64,000 nt of DNA from Halorhabdus rudnickae (GTDB lineage Archaea; Halobacteriota; Halobacteria; Halobacteriales; Haloarculaceae), in assembly GCF_900880625.1 (NCBI RefSeq), contig NZ_CAAHFB010000001.1, positions 1,612,001 to 1,676,000 of the forward strand. Reading direction: 5' to 3'. The translations under genes and the position numbers were made by a program. The notes beneath the pieces are model-generated. The model was not told where the DNA came from. It searched no databases and worked only from the letters and a program-made list of their open reading frames with translations. This document shows positions 25,875 through 34,753 of this stretch, piece after piece; the stretch's first letter is position 1; each line of letters begins with the position of its first letter.

Positions 25875-25889
25875 TTAGTCTCACCTAAG
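25874..25889 (-). promoter_or_regulatory. Degenerate iron-box palindrome before feoA
   Basis: TTTAGTCTCACCTAAG abuts the feoA start. It matches the two half-sites TTTAG and CCTAA of the perfect palindromes at 37839 and 45981. An AT-rich gcttatt at about 25894-25900 can serve as TATA box, which would place the site over the transcription start. A DtxR-family (SirR/Idr-like) iron repressor is the likely binder, by analogy. Confidence 0.6.
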
Positions 25890-26037
25890 TAGGAATAAGC
25901 TAGGTTTCCCAAAAAGAGAGGGTGGGTGTTCCCGCTTCCTGAAAACAGATGTGGACAAACGTGATGGTTTAGGCCGGCCTATCTTCTCGCGACGGTCGAT
26001 CGCTGGACGTTTCGGCGTCGCGTCCGGATGAGGATCC

Positions 26038-26466
26038 GTGACAGCCGATCAGGGAACCTACACGTTACTGCTCGCTCTCGAGGAGCAGGCGACGATCACC
26101 TTTGGCGCGGCGGGCGAGCGCAGCCTCACGGCGGGCGCATATGCCTACACCGGGAGTGCGTTCGGGACGGGCGGGTTCGCCCGGATCGACCGCCACCGTG
26201 AACTCGCAGCCGGCGAACGGGACGCCCGCCACTGGCACGTCGATTACCTGCTTGGCCATCCCGACACGCAGTTCACTGACGTGATAAAGACCGTCGGCGA
26301 AGACGTCGAGTGTCCGGTCGCTCGGGCGATCGCCGACGAGACGACGCCGATCGCCGGGATCGGAGCCTCGGACTGTGACTGCGATACACACCTCGCGTAC
26401 GCACCCGAAGTCGAGGACCTTCGGTTGACGGTCGATCGCGCTCACGAGCGGGCCCAGGGTGACTGA
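26038..26466 (+). CDS. DUF123 (GIY-YIG-like) domain protein
   Basis: A 142-residue protein from GTG 26038. The pattern GTYTLLLALEEQATITFGAA, SLTAGAYAYTGSAFGTGGFA, RHWHVDYLLGHPDTQ, CPVARAIADETTPIAGIGAS and CDTHLAY is DUF123, a GIY-YIG-like fold with conserved Y-x-G, a RHWHVDYL block and late Cys and His residues. It is found stand-alone or fused to endonuclease III in archaea, suggesting a nucleic-acid role, still undefined. Confidence 0.8.
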   Translation: MTADQGTYTLLLALEEQATITFGAAGERSLTAGAYAYTGSAFGTGGFARIDRHRELAAGERDARHWHVDYLLGHPDTQFTDVIKTVGEDVECPVARAIADETTPIAGIGASDCDCDTHLAYAPEVEDLRLTVDRAHERAQGD

Positions 26467-26532
26467 CCGGCGCCGCTCGATGGGAGAAACCGAACCACAA
26501 CGCACACACTGACGGCGGTCCCAATCACGTCC

Positions 26533-27168
26533 ATGACAGACTGGGACGTCTATCTCGTCACGCAAAGCTCGTTGTCGGGCGATCGCTCGACCACCGAGGT
26601 CGTCGAGCGGGCGATCGACGGCGGGATCGACGTGGTTCAGCTCCGGGAGAAAGACGTCAGCGCCCGCGAGCGCTACGAGATGGGCCTGGAGATCCGTGAC
26701 ATCACCCGCGAGGCGGACGTGCCACTGATCGTCAACGATCGGGTTGACCTGGCGCTGGCTCTCGACGCCGACGGCGTCCACCTCGGGGACGAGGACCTGC
26801 CGGTCCCGGTCGCCCGCGAATTGCTCGGCGAAGACGCGATCATCGGTCGGTCCGTGTCGTTCGTCGGGGATGCACAGGCAGCCGTCGAAGCCGGTGTGGA
26901 CTACCTGGGCGTCGGCGCGATCTACGCCACGGGTTCGAAAGACGACATCGACGACAAGGAGTACGCCATCGGGACCGACCGACTGGCCGACATCGTCGCG
27001 GCCGTCGACATTCCGGTCGTCGGGATCGGCGGTGTCACGAGCGAGAACGCCGCCGAAGTGATCCAGGCTGGTGCGGACGGCGTGGCCGTCATCACCGAGA
27101 TCACGGACGCCGCCGATCCGGAAGTCGCGGCCCGAGAGCTTGGCACCGTCGTTGCGGACGGGCGGTGA
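26533..27168 (+). CDS. thiE: Thiamine-phosphate synthase ThiE
   Basis: A 211-residue TIM barrel. VYLVTQSSLSGDRSTTEVVE, GIDVVQLREKDVSARERYEM, VPLIVNDRVDLALALDADGV, HLGDEDLPVPVAREL, YLGVGAIYATGSKDDIDD and IPVVGIGGVTSENAAEVIQA are ThiE signatures. It joins HMP-pyrophosphate and thiazole phosphate to give thiamine phosphate. No TPP riboswitch is visible in the 66 bp upstream. Confidence 0.95.
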   Translation: MTDWDVYLVTQSSLSGDRSTTEVVERAIDGGIDVVQLREKDVSARERYEMGLEIRDITREADVPLIVNDRVDLALALDADGVHLGDEDLPVPVARELLGEDAIIGRSVSFVGDAQAAVEAGVDYLGVGAIYATGSKDDIDDKEYAIGTDRLADIVAAVDIPVVGIGGVTSENAAEVIQAGADGVAVITEITDAADPEVAARELGTVVADGR

Positions 27169-27297
27169 CGGGCCTGATCACCCTGAGGAGGTGCGGCGGT
27201 CCTCGCGTCCGTCCCCGCTAGAAAGACCACCTCGGGACGGTCCTGTCTGCGATCGCTTGCCGCACGAATTAAGTACACACCAGCTGTCAGTATTCCC

Positions 27298-29304
27298 ATG
27301 CGAACGCCACGGCAGATCCTGACGCTCGCCGTCGGGCTTGGGATCTGCGTGTGGGTGCTCGACGCCGCGTTCGACGCCGTCTTCTTCTACACCGGGACGC
27401 CGTTTCTCGCACTGCTCGTGACCGACGTGCCTGCCCACGAGCTGTACATCCGGTCGCTCATCATGGTCGTGTTCGTCGTCTTCGGGTTCGTCACGGCCAG
27501 ACAGGCCAGGCAGATGCGGGAACGCGAACGCGAAGCGACGCTGTTCAAGCGACAGGTCGACGAGGCCACCGATAGCGTCTACGTCATCGATCCGGAGACG
27601 GGACGGATCAGAGACGTCAATGAAACCGCCTGTCAGACCCTCGGGTACGATCGCTCGACGCTGCTGGGGATGTCAATCGCGGAGTTCAATCCCGAGTTCG
27701 AGAATCCGGCCGATTTCCAGGGGTTTCTGGAGTCACCGGAAAAGGAGACCCTGGAGTACTACGAGACGGCACACGTCCGTGCCGACGGGACCACGATCCC
27801 GGTCGAGATCTCCGCCTCGGAGGTCACGGTCCGAGGTGAGTCCTCCCGGATCGCGATCGCTCGCGACATCTCCGAGCGCAAGGCACGCGAGGAGCGGATC
27901 ACCCACTACAAGCAGGCCGTCGAGAGTTCCCGGGACCTGCTGACTGCTGTCGACGCTGACTTCCGGTTCCTGTTCGCCAACGAGGCCTACCGGACGTTTC
28001 ACGGTATTGAACAGGAGACGCTCCAGGGGGAAACGCTCGATAGCGTCCTGGAATCCGAGGCGTTCGAACGGATCGAACCGGCGCTTCGTGACGCGCTTTC
28101 GGGCGAACGGGTACAGTTCGAGATGACCCGCGCCCACGCCGAGCACGGCGAGCGCGTGCTCGCCGTCCGGTATTGGCCGTTGCGCGACGCCGACGGGGAG
28201 ATCCACGGCGTCGGCGCCTCGTTGCGCGACATCACCAAACGCAAGGAGATGATCGAACAACTCCGGCAAAGTCGAGAGCGCTACGAGTCGCTGTTCGACA
28301 GTATCCGCGACGCCATCCTGGTTGTCGACATCGACCGACACATCGTCGACTGCAACCTGGCATTTACCGACCTCTTTGGCTACACACTCGACGAGATCGA
28401 AGGCGAATCTGTGAGCGTCGTCTTCGAGAGTGATGCGGCGTTCGAGGCGATGGAGGAATCCCTCGGCCAGCACATCGAGGATCCAACGTTCGTCCAGACG
28501 GTCCGGTATCAAAAGCAATCCGGACAGATCTTCCCGGGCGAAACGAGCGTGTTCTACCTGCGCGATAGCGACGATGAGATCACCGGATTCATCGGCCTCG
28601 TCAGAGACGTCTCGGATCGGCAGGCACGAATAACACAGCTCCGGACGATCGATCGCGTCCTCCGGCACAACCTCAACAATGCCCTGACGGTCATCTTGGG
28701 AACCGCCGAGGCGATCGCAAGGAGAGAAATCGACGACCCGGTGGCGTCAGCCGAGCGAATCGTCCGGACGGGAGAGCAACTCCAGGAAACTGCCACAAAG
28801 GAGCGGGAGATCACCACGTTCCTATCCGAATCACGACGGACAGTCGAACGTGACGCGGTCGTGATCGTCGAGAACATCGTCGCCGACATCCGGGAGCGCT
28901 ATCCCGAGGCCGATCTGACGGTCGACCTGCCCGACGCACAGCCGATCGTCGCCGTCGAGTACGTCGCCCGGGCGATCGAGGAACTGCTCGACAACGCCGC
29001 GACCCACTCCGACCGTGAGGTACCGTCGATACAGGTTTCACTCGAAGCGACAGACGACGTCGTCGAGATCAGGGTGGCGGACGACGGCCCTGGAATTCCC
29101 GAAATGGAGCGACGGGTCTTGACTGGCGAGCAGGACATCGAGCCGCTGTATCACGGCCGGGGCATCGGCCTGTGGCTGGTACACCTAGTCGTCCAGTACT
29201 CCGACGGAACGCTCGCCTTCGACGAGAACGACCCCCGCGGTAGCGTCGTGACCATCCGACTCCCGGCAAGCGAGGGATCGACCGACGAGCGGACGGCCGA
29301 GTGA
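27298..29304 (+). CDS. Membrane PAS-domain sensor histidine kinase
   Basis: A 668-residue protein. Two or three N-terminal helices (ILTLAVGLGICVWVLDAAFD; LYIRSLIMVVFVVFGFVTAR) precede three PAS domains at about 82-190, 200-312 and 325-435 (for example VIDPETGRIRDVNETACQTL, VVDIDRHIVDCNLAFTDLFG). The kinase part has an H-box RTIDRVLRHNLNNALTVILG with His in RHN, an N-box EELLDNAATHSDRE, and G-box residues in VADDGPGIPEMERRV and YHGRGIGLWLVHLVVQ. No response regulator gene is adjacent, common for haloarchaeal orphan kinases. The signal is unknown. Confidence 0.9.
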   Translation: MRTPRQILTLAVGLGICVWVLDAAFDAVFFYTGTPFLALLVTDVPAHELYIRSLIMVVFVVFGFVTARQARQMREREREATLFKRQVDEATDSVYVIDPETGRIRDVNETACQTLGYDRSTLLGMSIAEFNPEFENPADFQGFLESPEKETLEYYETAHVRADGTTIPVEISASEVTVRGESSRIAIARDISERKAREERITHYKQAVESSRDLLTAVDADFRFLFANEAYRTFHGIEQETLQGETLDSVLESEAFERIEPALRDALSGERVQFEMTRAHAEHGERVLAVRYWPLRDADGEIHGVGASLRDITKRKEMIEQLRQSRERYESLFDSIRDAILVVDIDRHIVDCNLAFTDLFGYTLDEIEGESVSVVFESDAAFEAMEESLGQHIEDPTFVQTVRYQKQSGQIFPGETSVFYLRDSDDEITGFIGLVRDVSDRQARITQLRTIDRVLRHNLNNALTVILGTAEAIARREIDDPVASAERIVRTGEQLQETATKEREITTFLSESRRTVERDAVVIVENIVADIRERYPEADLTVDLPDAQPIVAVEYVARAIEELLDNAATHSDREVPSIQVSLEATDDVVEIRVADDGPGIPEMERRVLTGEQDIEPLYHGRGIGLWLVHLVVQYSDGTLAFDENDPRGSVVTIRLPASEGSTDERTAE

Positions 29305-29404
29305 ACGTGCGTCCCGCGGCTACCCTGTGCGGTCGACGGCGAGTTGCGTCACGCGCCAAGGATCGCACGGTGCTTTCTTGGCCTTGTAGCGGATTGCTCA
29401 CAGC

Positions 29405-31039
29405 ATGAAAACCTGGCAGCGCCGTACCGTCGGATATGCGTTCATTCTGGCGGTTGTCATCCTCGTGTTCACCGTCTTCTATCAACGCGGGATGGCCGTC
29501 TACGAGGGGGAGTCCCACACTTTCTTGCGGTCGCTGCAGATTGTCGTCGAGACGTTCACGACGACCGGGTACGGGTCGGACTCGCCCTGGAGTTCGCCCG
29601 TGATGAACGCGTTCGTCATCTTCATGGACCTCTCCGGGGTGATCCTCCTCATCACGGCGCTGCCGGTGCTTGCGTTCCCGCTGCTCGAAGAGCTGCTGGA
29701 GACAACTGTTCCCGAACGTGCTCGCGAGGGGGTCGCCGGTCACGTCATCATCTGTACGTACACCACGCGCGCCGAGGCGTTGATCGAAGAACTGAGCTCT
29801 TGGGACGTACCGTATCTCATCCTCGAACCTGACCGCGAGCAGGCGATCGCTCTCTCCGAAGACGGCTATCGTGTCGTTCACGCGGACCCGGAGACGGCTG
29901 CGGGGCTGGCGGCGGCGAACCTGCCGTCGGCGCGAGCGTTAGTCGCGGACGTCTCCGACGAGGTGGACGCCAGCATCGTGCTGGCGGCTGGCGAAGTCGC
30001 TGACGACGTGCCCGTTATCAGCGTCCTCGAAGAGCCAGACAGCCGGCCGTATCACCGCCTGGCGGGCGCCGACGAGGTACTTTCGCCGCGGCCGTTACTC
30101 GGGGAGAGCCTGGCCGCGAAGGTGACGACCACGCTCGACGCCGACCTCGGTGACGCCATCGAGATCGGCCAGGATTTCGAGATCGTCGAACTGCCCCTCC
30201 AGCGGGGCAGCCCACTGGTCGGATCGTCGCTGGCCGACAGTGGGATCCGAGAAGATGCCGGTGGGAACGTGATCGGTGCATGGTTCGGGGGAGAGTTCCA
30301 GACGCCACCGGATCCCGAGGCGACGCTGACCAACGGGACTGTGTTGCTCGTCGCCGGGCACGAACGCGACATCGACCGGCTGCGGGAACTCACACGCGCA
30401 GACATCCGCCGGTTCGAGGACGGCGAGACGATCGTGGTCGGGTACGGCGAAGTCGGCCAGACCATCGCCGACGCACTCGAAGTCGCTGGGCTGCCCTATA
30501 CGGTCGTCGACCGGGAGAAGATGGACGCCGTCGACGTGACTGGCGACGCCAAGAACCCCGAGACCTTACAGAAAGCAGAGATCGACGACGCTCGGTCGGT
30601 CATTCTCGCGCTCCCCGACGACACGACGACCGAGTTCGCGACGCTCGTCATCCGGGATCTGAGTCCGGACACCGAAATCGTCGCCCGCGTCGAGGAACCA
30701 CAGAACGTCCAGAAGATGTATCGCGCCGGTGCCGACTACGTCCTGGCGCTGGCGACCATCAGCGGTCGAATGATCGCCTCGGCCATCCTCGAAGACGAGG
30801 AGGTCCTCGCCCTGGAGGGCCAGATCCAGGTCATCCGGACGCCGGCACCGGGCCTGGTCGGCAAACGCATCGGAGAAGCCGACGTCCGTTCGGCGACGGG
30901 CTGTACCGTCGTCGGGGTCAAGCGTGCCGGGGAAGTGGTGACCGAGGTCGGGCCGGACGTCCGCGTCGAGGCGGGTGATTCGGTCGTCATCGCCGGGACT
31001 GACGATGGGATCGCCGCCTTCCACGACCGCTTCGGGTGA
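29405..31039 (+). CDS. Potassium channel protein with two RCK (TrkA-N/TrkA-C) modules
   Basis: A 544-residue protein. Two helices (VGYAFILAVVILVFTVFYQR; MDLSGVILLITALPVLAFPL) flank a pore loop with the selectivity filter TTTGYG (IVVETFTTTGYGSDSPWSS). Two tandem RCK units follow: GHVIICTYTTRAEALIEELS and ETIVVGYGEVGQTIADALEV open the two Rossmann domains, each with a TrkA-C domain behind (QDFEIVELPLQRGSPLVGSS; EGQIQVIRTPAPGLVGKRIG). The second has the canonical GxGxxG (GYGEVG); the first is degenerate. It resembles MthK-type ligand-gated K+ channels but with two RCK units per chain. K+ balance is central in salt-in halophiles. Confidence 0.88.
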   Translation: MKTWQRRTVGYAFILAVVILVFTVFYQRGMAVYEGESHTFLRSLQIVVETFTTTGYGSDSPWSSPVMNAFVIFMDLSGVILLITALPVLAFPLLEELLETTVPERAREGVAGHVIICTYTTRAEALIEELSSWDVPYLILEPDREQAIALSEDGYRVVHADPETAAGLAAANLPSARALVADVSDEVDASIVLAAGEVADDVPVISVLEEPDSRPYHRLAGADEVLSPRPLLGESLAAKVTTTLDADLGDAIEIGQDFEIVELPLQRGSPLVGSSLADSGIREDAGGNVIGAWFGGEFQTPPDPEATLTNGTVLLVAGHERDIDRLRELTRADIRRFEDGETIVVGYGEVGQTIADALEVAGLPYTVVDREKMDAVDVTGDAKNPETLQKAEIDDARSVILALPDDTTTEFATLVIRDLSPDTEIVARVEEPQNVQKMYRAGADYVLALATISGRMIASAILEDEEVLALEGQIQVIRTPAPGLVGKRIGEADVRSATGCTVVGVKRAGEVVTEVGPDVRVEAGDSVVIAGTDDGIAAFHDRFG

Positions 31040-31084
31040 CGTACCTCGCCGATGTCCGTGCCGTGCCGGGACGAGCCCATGTTC

Positions 31085-31164
31085 ATACTGTCGGCTGTAA
31101 GTCTCTCAAGAATTTCGCCACCCCGTGGTGGCGAATATCTTGTCTCAGTTACAGCCGACAGTAT
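31085..31164. repeat. 80-bp nested palindromic element, copy 2
   Basis: Perfect 16-bp outer arms, atactgtcggctgtaa (31085-31100) and ttacagccgacagtat (31149-31164), enclose a perfect 9-bp inner hairpin ttcgccacc/ggtggcgaa (31114-31122 and 31127-31135). The whole is 80 bp, like the copy at 9694. It lies between two convergent genes and its right end forms part of the stop codon of the P-type ATPase. Confidence 0.85.
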
Positions 31165-33551
31165 CAGTCCGCCCCGGTTTCGGTGTCTGGAGCGACCCGG
31201 GACAGTCGCATCGCGTTGCCGGTGACGCCGAGGCTCATCCCCATATCACCGACGACGACCGCGATCGCGACGCTGACGTATCCAAGCGGGACGCCGACCG
31301 CAAGGAGGGCTTTCACACCGAGACTGGTCCAGATGTTCTGTCTGATCACGCCGTTGGCAGCGTTCGACAGCGAGTAGAGGTAGGGCAACTTCCGGATGTC
31401 GTCACCCAGCAAAGCGATATCCGCCGTCTCCAGTGCGGTGTCCGTCCCTGCCGCGCCCATTGCGACGCTCACGTCGGCCGTCGCCAGGGCGGGCGCGTCG
31501 TTGATGCCGTCGCCGACCATCGCGACGTCGCCATACGTCTCCTGTAACCCCTGGACGGCATCGACCTTGTCTTCGGGCAGGAGTTCCGCGCGGTACTCAC
31601 TGAGCCCGACTGTATCGGCGATCGCCCGAGCGGTTCCCTCGTTGTCGCCGGTCAGCATCACCACCTTCTCGACGCCGAGGTCGGACAGTCGTTCGACCGC
31701 CCGACGAGCACCCGGCCGGACCTCGTCGGCGATGGCCACCAGCCCCCAGACTTCCCTTTCGGTGCCGACGACGACGATCGTCTTGCCCTCCGCTTCGAGG
31801 GCGGCGACACGCTCTTGGACCGATCCCTCGGGCGGCCGCTCCTGGAGGCTGCCGCCGTCAGTCTGGGGCTGGCCGTCAGCACCGCTGAATCCGAGGTTGG
31901 AGAGATCGAGACCCAGCTCGTCGAAGAGAGCCGGCGTGCCAGCGTAGGCGGTTTCGCCCGCGACCTCGGCGCGAACGCCCTTGCCGGTCAGACTCTCGAA
32001 GTCGGTCGGCTCGGGCGGGTCGCCAACTCCGTCGCTATCTGCACGCTCCAGGATCGCCGTCGCGATGGGGTGCTCGCTCCGGCGCTCCAGGGCGGCCGCC
32101 CGCCGGAGTACCTCGCCTTCGTCGCGCCCTCCGACCGGGACAATATCGGTCACTGAAAGTTCGCCTTTGGTGAGCGTCCCCGTCTTGTCCAGGGCGACAG
32201 CGTCGACTGCGCCCATCGCTTCGAGGTGGTTGCCACCCTTGATCAGCACGCCGTTTTTGGCGGCGCTGGTGATCCCCGAAACGACCGATACGGGCGTCGA
32301 AATGACGAACGCACAGGGGCAGGCGATCACCAGCAGCGTCAGCCCGCGGACGAACCACGTCCGCCAGTCGCCGGGCAAAACGATCTCGAAGCCCGCGACC
32401 CCGACGGTCACACTGCCAGCGATCAACAGAGGTGGGATGGCTGCGGTCAGGATCGCCAGCACGACGACTGCGGGCGTGTAATACCCCGCGAATCGGTCGA
32501 CGAACTGCTCGCTTTCGGTGCGGTTCGTCTCGGCGTCTTGGACCAGTTCGATGATCCGGGCCAGCGTCGAGTCGCCCGCCGTGGAGGTGACTTCGACCTC
32601 CAAGTAGCCCTCGGCAGCGATCGAACCGGCGAAGACATCCTCGCCCTCGTGCTTCTCGACGGGCATACTCTCGCCGGTGATCGGCGACTCGTCGACCGCG
32701 CTCTCGCCTTCGATCACAACGCCGTCCAGCGGGATTTTCTCCCCCGGTCGGACCAGCACGGTCTCGCCGATCGCGACGTCCTCGGCGGGGACGGTCACCT
32801 CCTCGCCGTTCCGTCGAACCGTGGCCTCGTCGGGGGACAGTTCCATCAGCTCCCGCAGAGAATCCCGCGCCCGGTCCATCGCGTAGTCCTCTAAGAGTTC
32901 GGCGATGGAGAACAGGACCGCAAGCGTCGCGGCCTCGACGACGTAGCCGATTCCAGTCGCCGCGATGATGGCCACGCCCATCAGCAGGTCGATGTCCAGA
33001 CTCCGATTGCGCGCGGAGTAGTAGCCGCTCCGGACGACCGGCGCGCCGCTGACGACGATCGCCACGAGAAAGAGGACATCCGCGACGGCGATAGGGTACT
33101 CCAGGATCGTCGCCACCTCGACGTTTCCCCCAGTGACGACGAACTCGACGGCGAGTCCCAGCGTCACAAAGACCGCGCCGATCCAGGTCTTGATCGCCCG
33201 CTGGCTCGTCCAGACCTCGGTCGGCGGCGCAACGTCCGGCCCGCCCGTTTCGTCGTTGCTCTCTTCGGATGTACCGTCGAGGACTTCATAGCCCGCGCCC
33301 TCGATGGCAGCGACCACAGCGTTTTCGCTCGTTCGCTCAGAATCGAACGTGACCGTCGCGGTGCCCTTGGTGGGCGAGAGGGACACCTCCGTGATTCCGT
33401 CGACGCGTTCGAGACTCCCGTCGACCTTCTTCGCACACGACGGACAATCCATCTCGGGGACAGCCAGTCGTGCCGTGACTGTCTCGCCGTCCTGTCTTTG
33501 CCTGTCTCTGGAATGCTGATCAGACTGACCCGACGTCCCATCGTCGCTCAT
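31164..33551 (-). CDS. Heavy-metal P1B-type ATPase, Zn2+/Cd2+/Pb2+ exporter-like
   Basis: A 795-residue protein. An N-terminal HMA domain has VPEMDCPSCAKKVDGSLERV (Cys36, Cys39). About eight membrane helices include VIACPCAFVISTPVSVVSGI (CPC with the STPV context of ZntA/CadA, not the SPxx of CopA). The A domain has PITGESMPVEKHEGE, the P domain DKTGTLTKGELSVTD, the N domain SEHPIATAILERA, and the hinge MVGDGINDAPALATADVSVA. The last helix GDMGMSLGVTGNAMRL carries the Asp typical of Zn/Cd pumps. A Gly/Gln-rich insert (GFSGADGQPQTDGGSLQERP) interrupts the N domain. A perfect palindrome 37 bp upstream is a likely metalloregulator site. Confidence 0.92.
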   Translation of the reverse strand: MSDDGTSGQSDQHSRDRQRQDGETVTARLAVPEMDCPSCAKKVDGSLERVDGITEVSLSPTKGTATVTFDSERTSENAVVAAIEGAGYEVLDGTSEESNDETGGPDVAPPTEVWTSQRAIKTWIGAVFVTLGLAVEFVVTGGNVEVATILEYPIAVADVLFLVAIVVSGAPVVRSGYYSARNRSLDIDLLMGVAIIAATGIGYVVEAATLAVLFSIAELLEDYAMDRARDSLRELMELSPDEATVRRNGEEVTVPAEDVAIGETVLVRPGEKIPLDGVVIEGESAVDESPITGESMPVEKHEGEDVFAGSIAAEGYLEVEVTSTAGDSTLARIIELVQDAETNRTESEQFVDRFAGYYTPAVVVLAILTAAIPPLLIAGSVTVGVAGFEIVLPGDWRTWFVRGLTLLVIACPCAFVISTPVSVVSGITSAAKNGVLIKGGNHLEAMGAVDAVALDKTGTLTKGELSVTDIVPVGGRDEGEVLRRAAALERRSEHPIATAILERADSDGVGDPPEPTDFESLTGKGVRAEVAGETAYAGTPALFDELGLDLSNLGFSGADGQPQTDGGSLQERPPEGSVQERVAALEAEGKTIVVVGTEREVWGLVAIADEVRPGARRAVERLSDLGVEKVVMLTGDNEGTARAIADTVGLSEYRAELLPEDKVDAVQGLQETYGDVAMVGDGINDAPALATADVSVAMGAAGTDTALETADIALLGDDIRKLPYLYSLSNAANGVIRQNIWTSLGVKALLAVGVPLGYVSVAIAVVVGDMGMSLGVTGNAMRLSRVAPDTETGAD

Positions 33552-33588
33552 TACCTCATCGTAGGGGAGACAGTTCGATAAGCCTTAG

Positions 33589-33602
33589 TTGGAATATTCC
33601 AA
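33589..33602. promoter_or_regulatory. Perfect 14-bp palindrome upstream of the metal ATPase
   Basis: TTGGAATATTCCAA is a perfect palindrome ending 37 bp before the ATPase ATG at 33551. An AT-rich cttatc near 33579-33587 may be the TATA element. An ArsR- or MerR-like metal repressor site is plausible. Plus- and minus-strand readings in 33603-33826 (74 and 68 codons) have no recognisable features, so I support no gene there. Confidence 0.55.
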
Positions 33603-33826
33603 GAGGCCTGCTCATTCGTTGCACAGCATCCCAGAGATCGGATCGGTGCAAACAGGTGTGCAAGATACGCTCCGTGTGTGCACCACCCCCCGCGAAGGCT
33701 CCGCGGAACCTGTCTGGATCGAAATACCCGATACAGAGAGTGAGTTCAACCGTACTCTTCACCGTGTCCGCGGGTACGTGAGGGTTCTTCGCCTACAGAA
33801 CGCTCAACCCTGATCGAAGAGAGTGA

Positions 33827-34705
33827 TTACGGGGAGATCTCGATAGCGAGCGTCGATTTGGCGGTCGGGTCCCCCAGCATACTCGGCCGTGGGATACTCT
33901 GTGCGATATTGAGTCGAAACGTATTGTCCGCTGGGATAACTTCGACACCTCGATACCGAACAACGTGAGCAGTCACATTGTCGAGATCCCATCGGTAGCG
34001 GTTTCCGACGGGCTCTACATCTTCGCCGCCATGCCAGGCAGTCGTTTGCTCTTTGTACAGCGCATAGAGGAGACCTGCCCGTGTCAACCGATCGTGACGC
34101 TCGGGGGAACGACGGTTCAAGAGAGTATCAACCAGTCTAAAATCTCCTTTCACATCGTCTTTCGGATGCCAACGGGATCGCCCTGTGAACATCCCACGCC
34201 TGATGAGATCGCGGACCACAGAGGAGTTGTCCAGTTGGGTACGTTCGACCGGGAGGTTTTCGGCGAGAACGGCCGGAGGGACGAGAATACCTCCCTGGAT
34301 ATTATTCCCCTTACCAGTAAAGTACATGATGAGTCCCACTTCTTCAGATCCGCTGACAGATAGCCAGTGTCGGTGTAGTGGTTGTCCGTCAGCACCCGAC
34401 TCGTCCTTTTTTATCGTGACCCCGATGACGTCAAAGAGAAGGTTATCGCCAGAAGCGCGCCCACGGTATTGAACGCCGATGAGCTGTGTGAGATCCATCG
34501 TCGACAGACGATCTCCGAACTGAAAGTCCGCTGCCCAGAGTGCGCCAGGATCAGGAGTGTGCGAGACCTGCCGTGTTGCAGTCCGCTTAACCGACGATCG
34601 ATGTATTGGATTGTCACTCGCATAACCCAGAAGTCCGAAACCGGTAGCTCCAATTGCACCTGATGCCGCGAGTAACTGTCGACGAGTGATACCGCTAGAG
34701 GGCAT
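33827..34705 (-). CDS. Tat-exported protein of unknown function
   Basis: A 292-residue protein starting MPSSGITRRQLLAASGAIGA: a twin-Arg motif TRRQLL followed by a Gly/Ala-rich hydrophobic stretch, and ending GYASD without a lipobox Cys. The mature part is mixed alpha/beta (WAADFQFGDRLSTMDLTQLI, GDNLLFDVIGVTIKKDESGA, SVSGSEEVGLIMYFTGKGNN) and less acidic than neighbours. I recognise no domain. Base composition is more AT-rich than average, and an IS lies immediately upstream, so recent acquisition is possible. Confidence 0.7.
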   Translation of the reverse strand: MPSSGITRRQLLAASGAIGATGFGLLGYASDNPIHRSSVKRTATRQVSHTPDPGALWAADFQFGDRLSTMDLTQLIGVQYRGRASGDNLLFDVIGVTIKKDESGADGQPLHRHWLSVSGSEEVGLIMYFTGKGNNIQGGILVPPAVLAENLPVERTQLDNSSVVRDLIRRGMFTGRSRWHPKDDVKGDFRLVDTLLNRRSPERHDRLTRAGLLYALYKEQTTAWHGGEDVEPVGNRYRWDLDNVTAHVVRYRGVEVIPADNTFRLNIAQSIPRPSMLGDPTAKSTLAIEISP

Positions 34706-34753
34706 TCGTATCAGATAATTGTTTTTACGTATAAATGTTTCCTGTGATAGTGA

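Noticed and set aside
26467-26532. Possible TPP riboswitch before thiE
   Set aside because: The leader is only 66 bp and lacks the conserved TPP-riboswitch blocks.
33589-33813. 74-codon plus-strand frame upstream of the metal ATPase
   Set aside because: Starts at TTG inside the palindrome and has no recognisable features; kept as intergenic.
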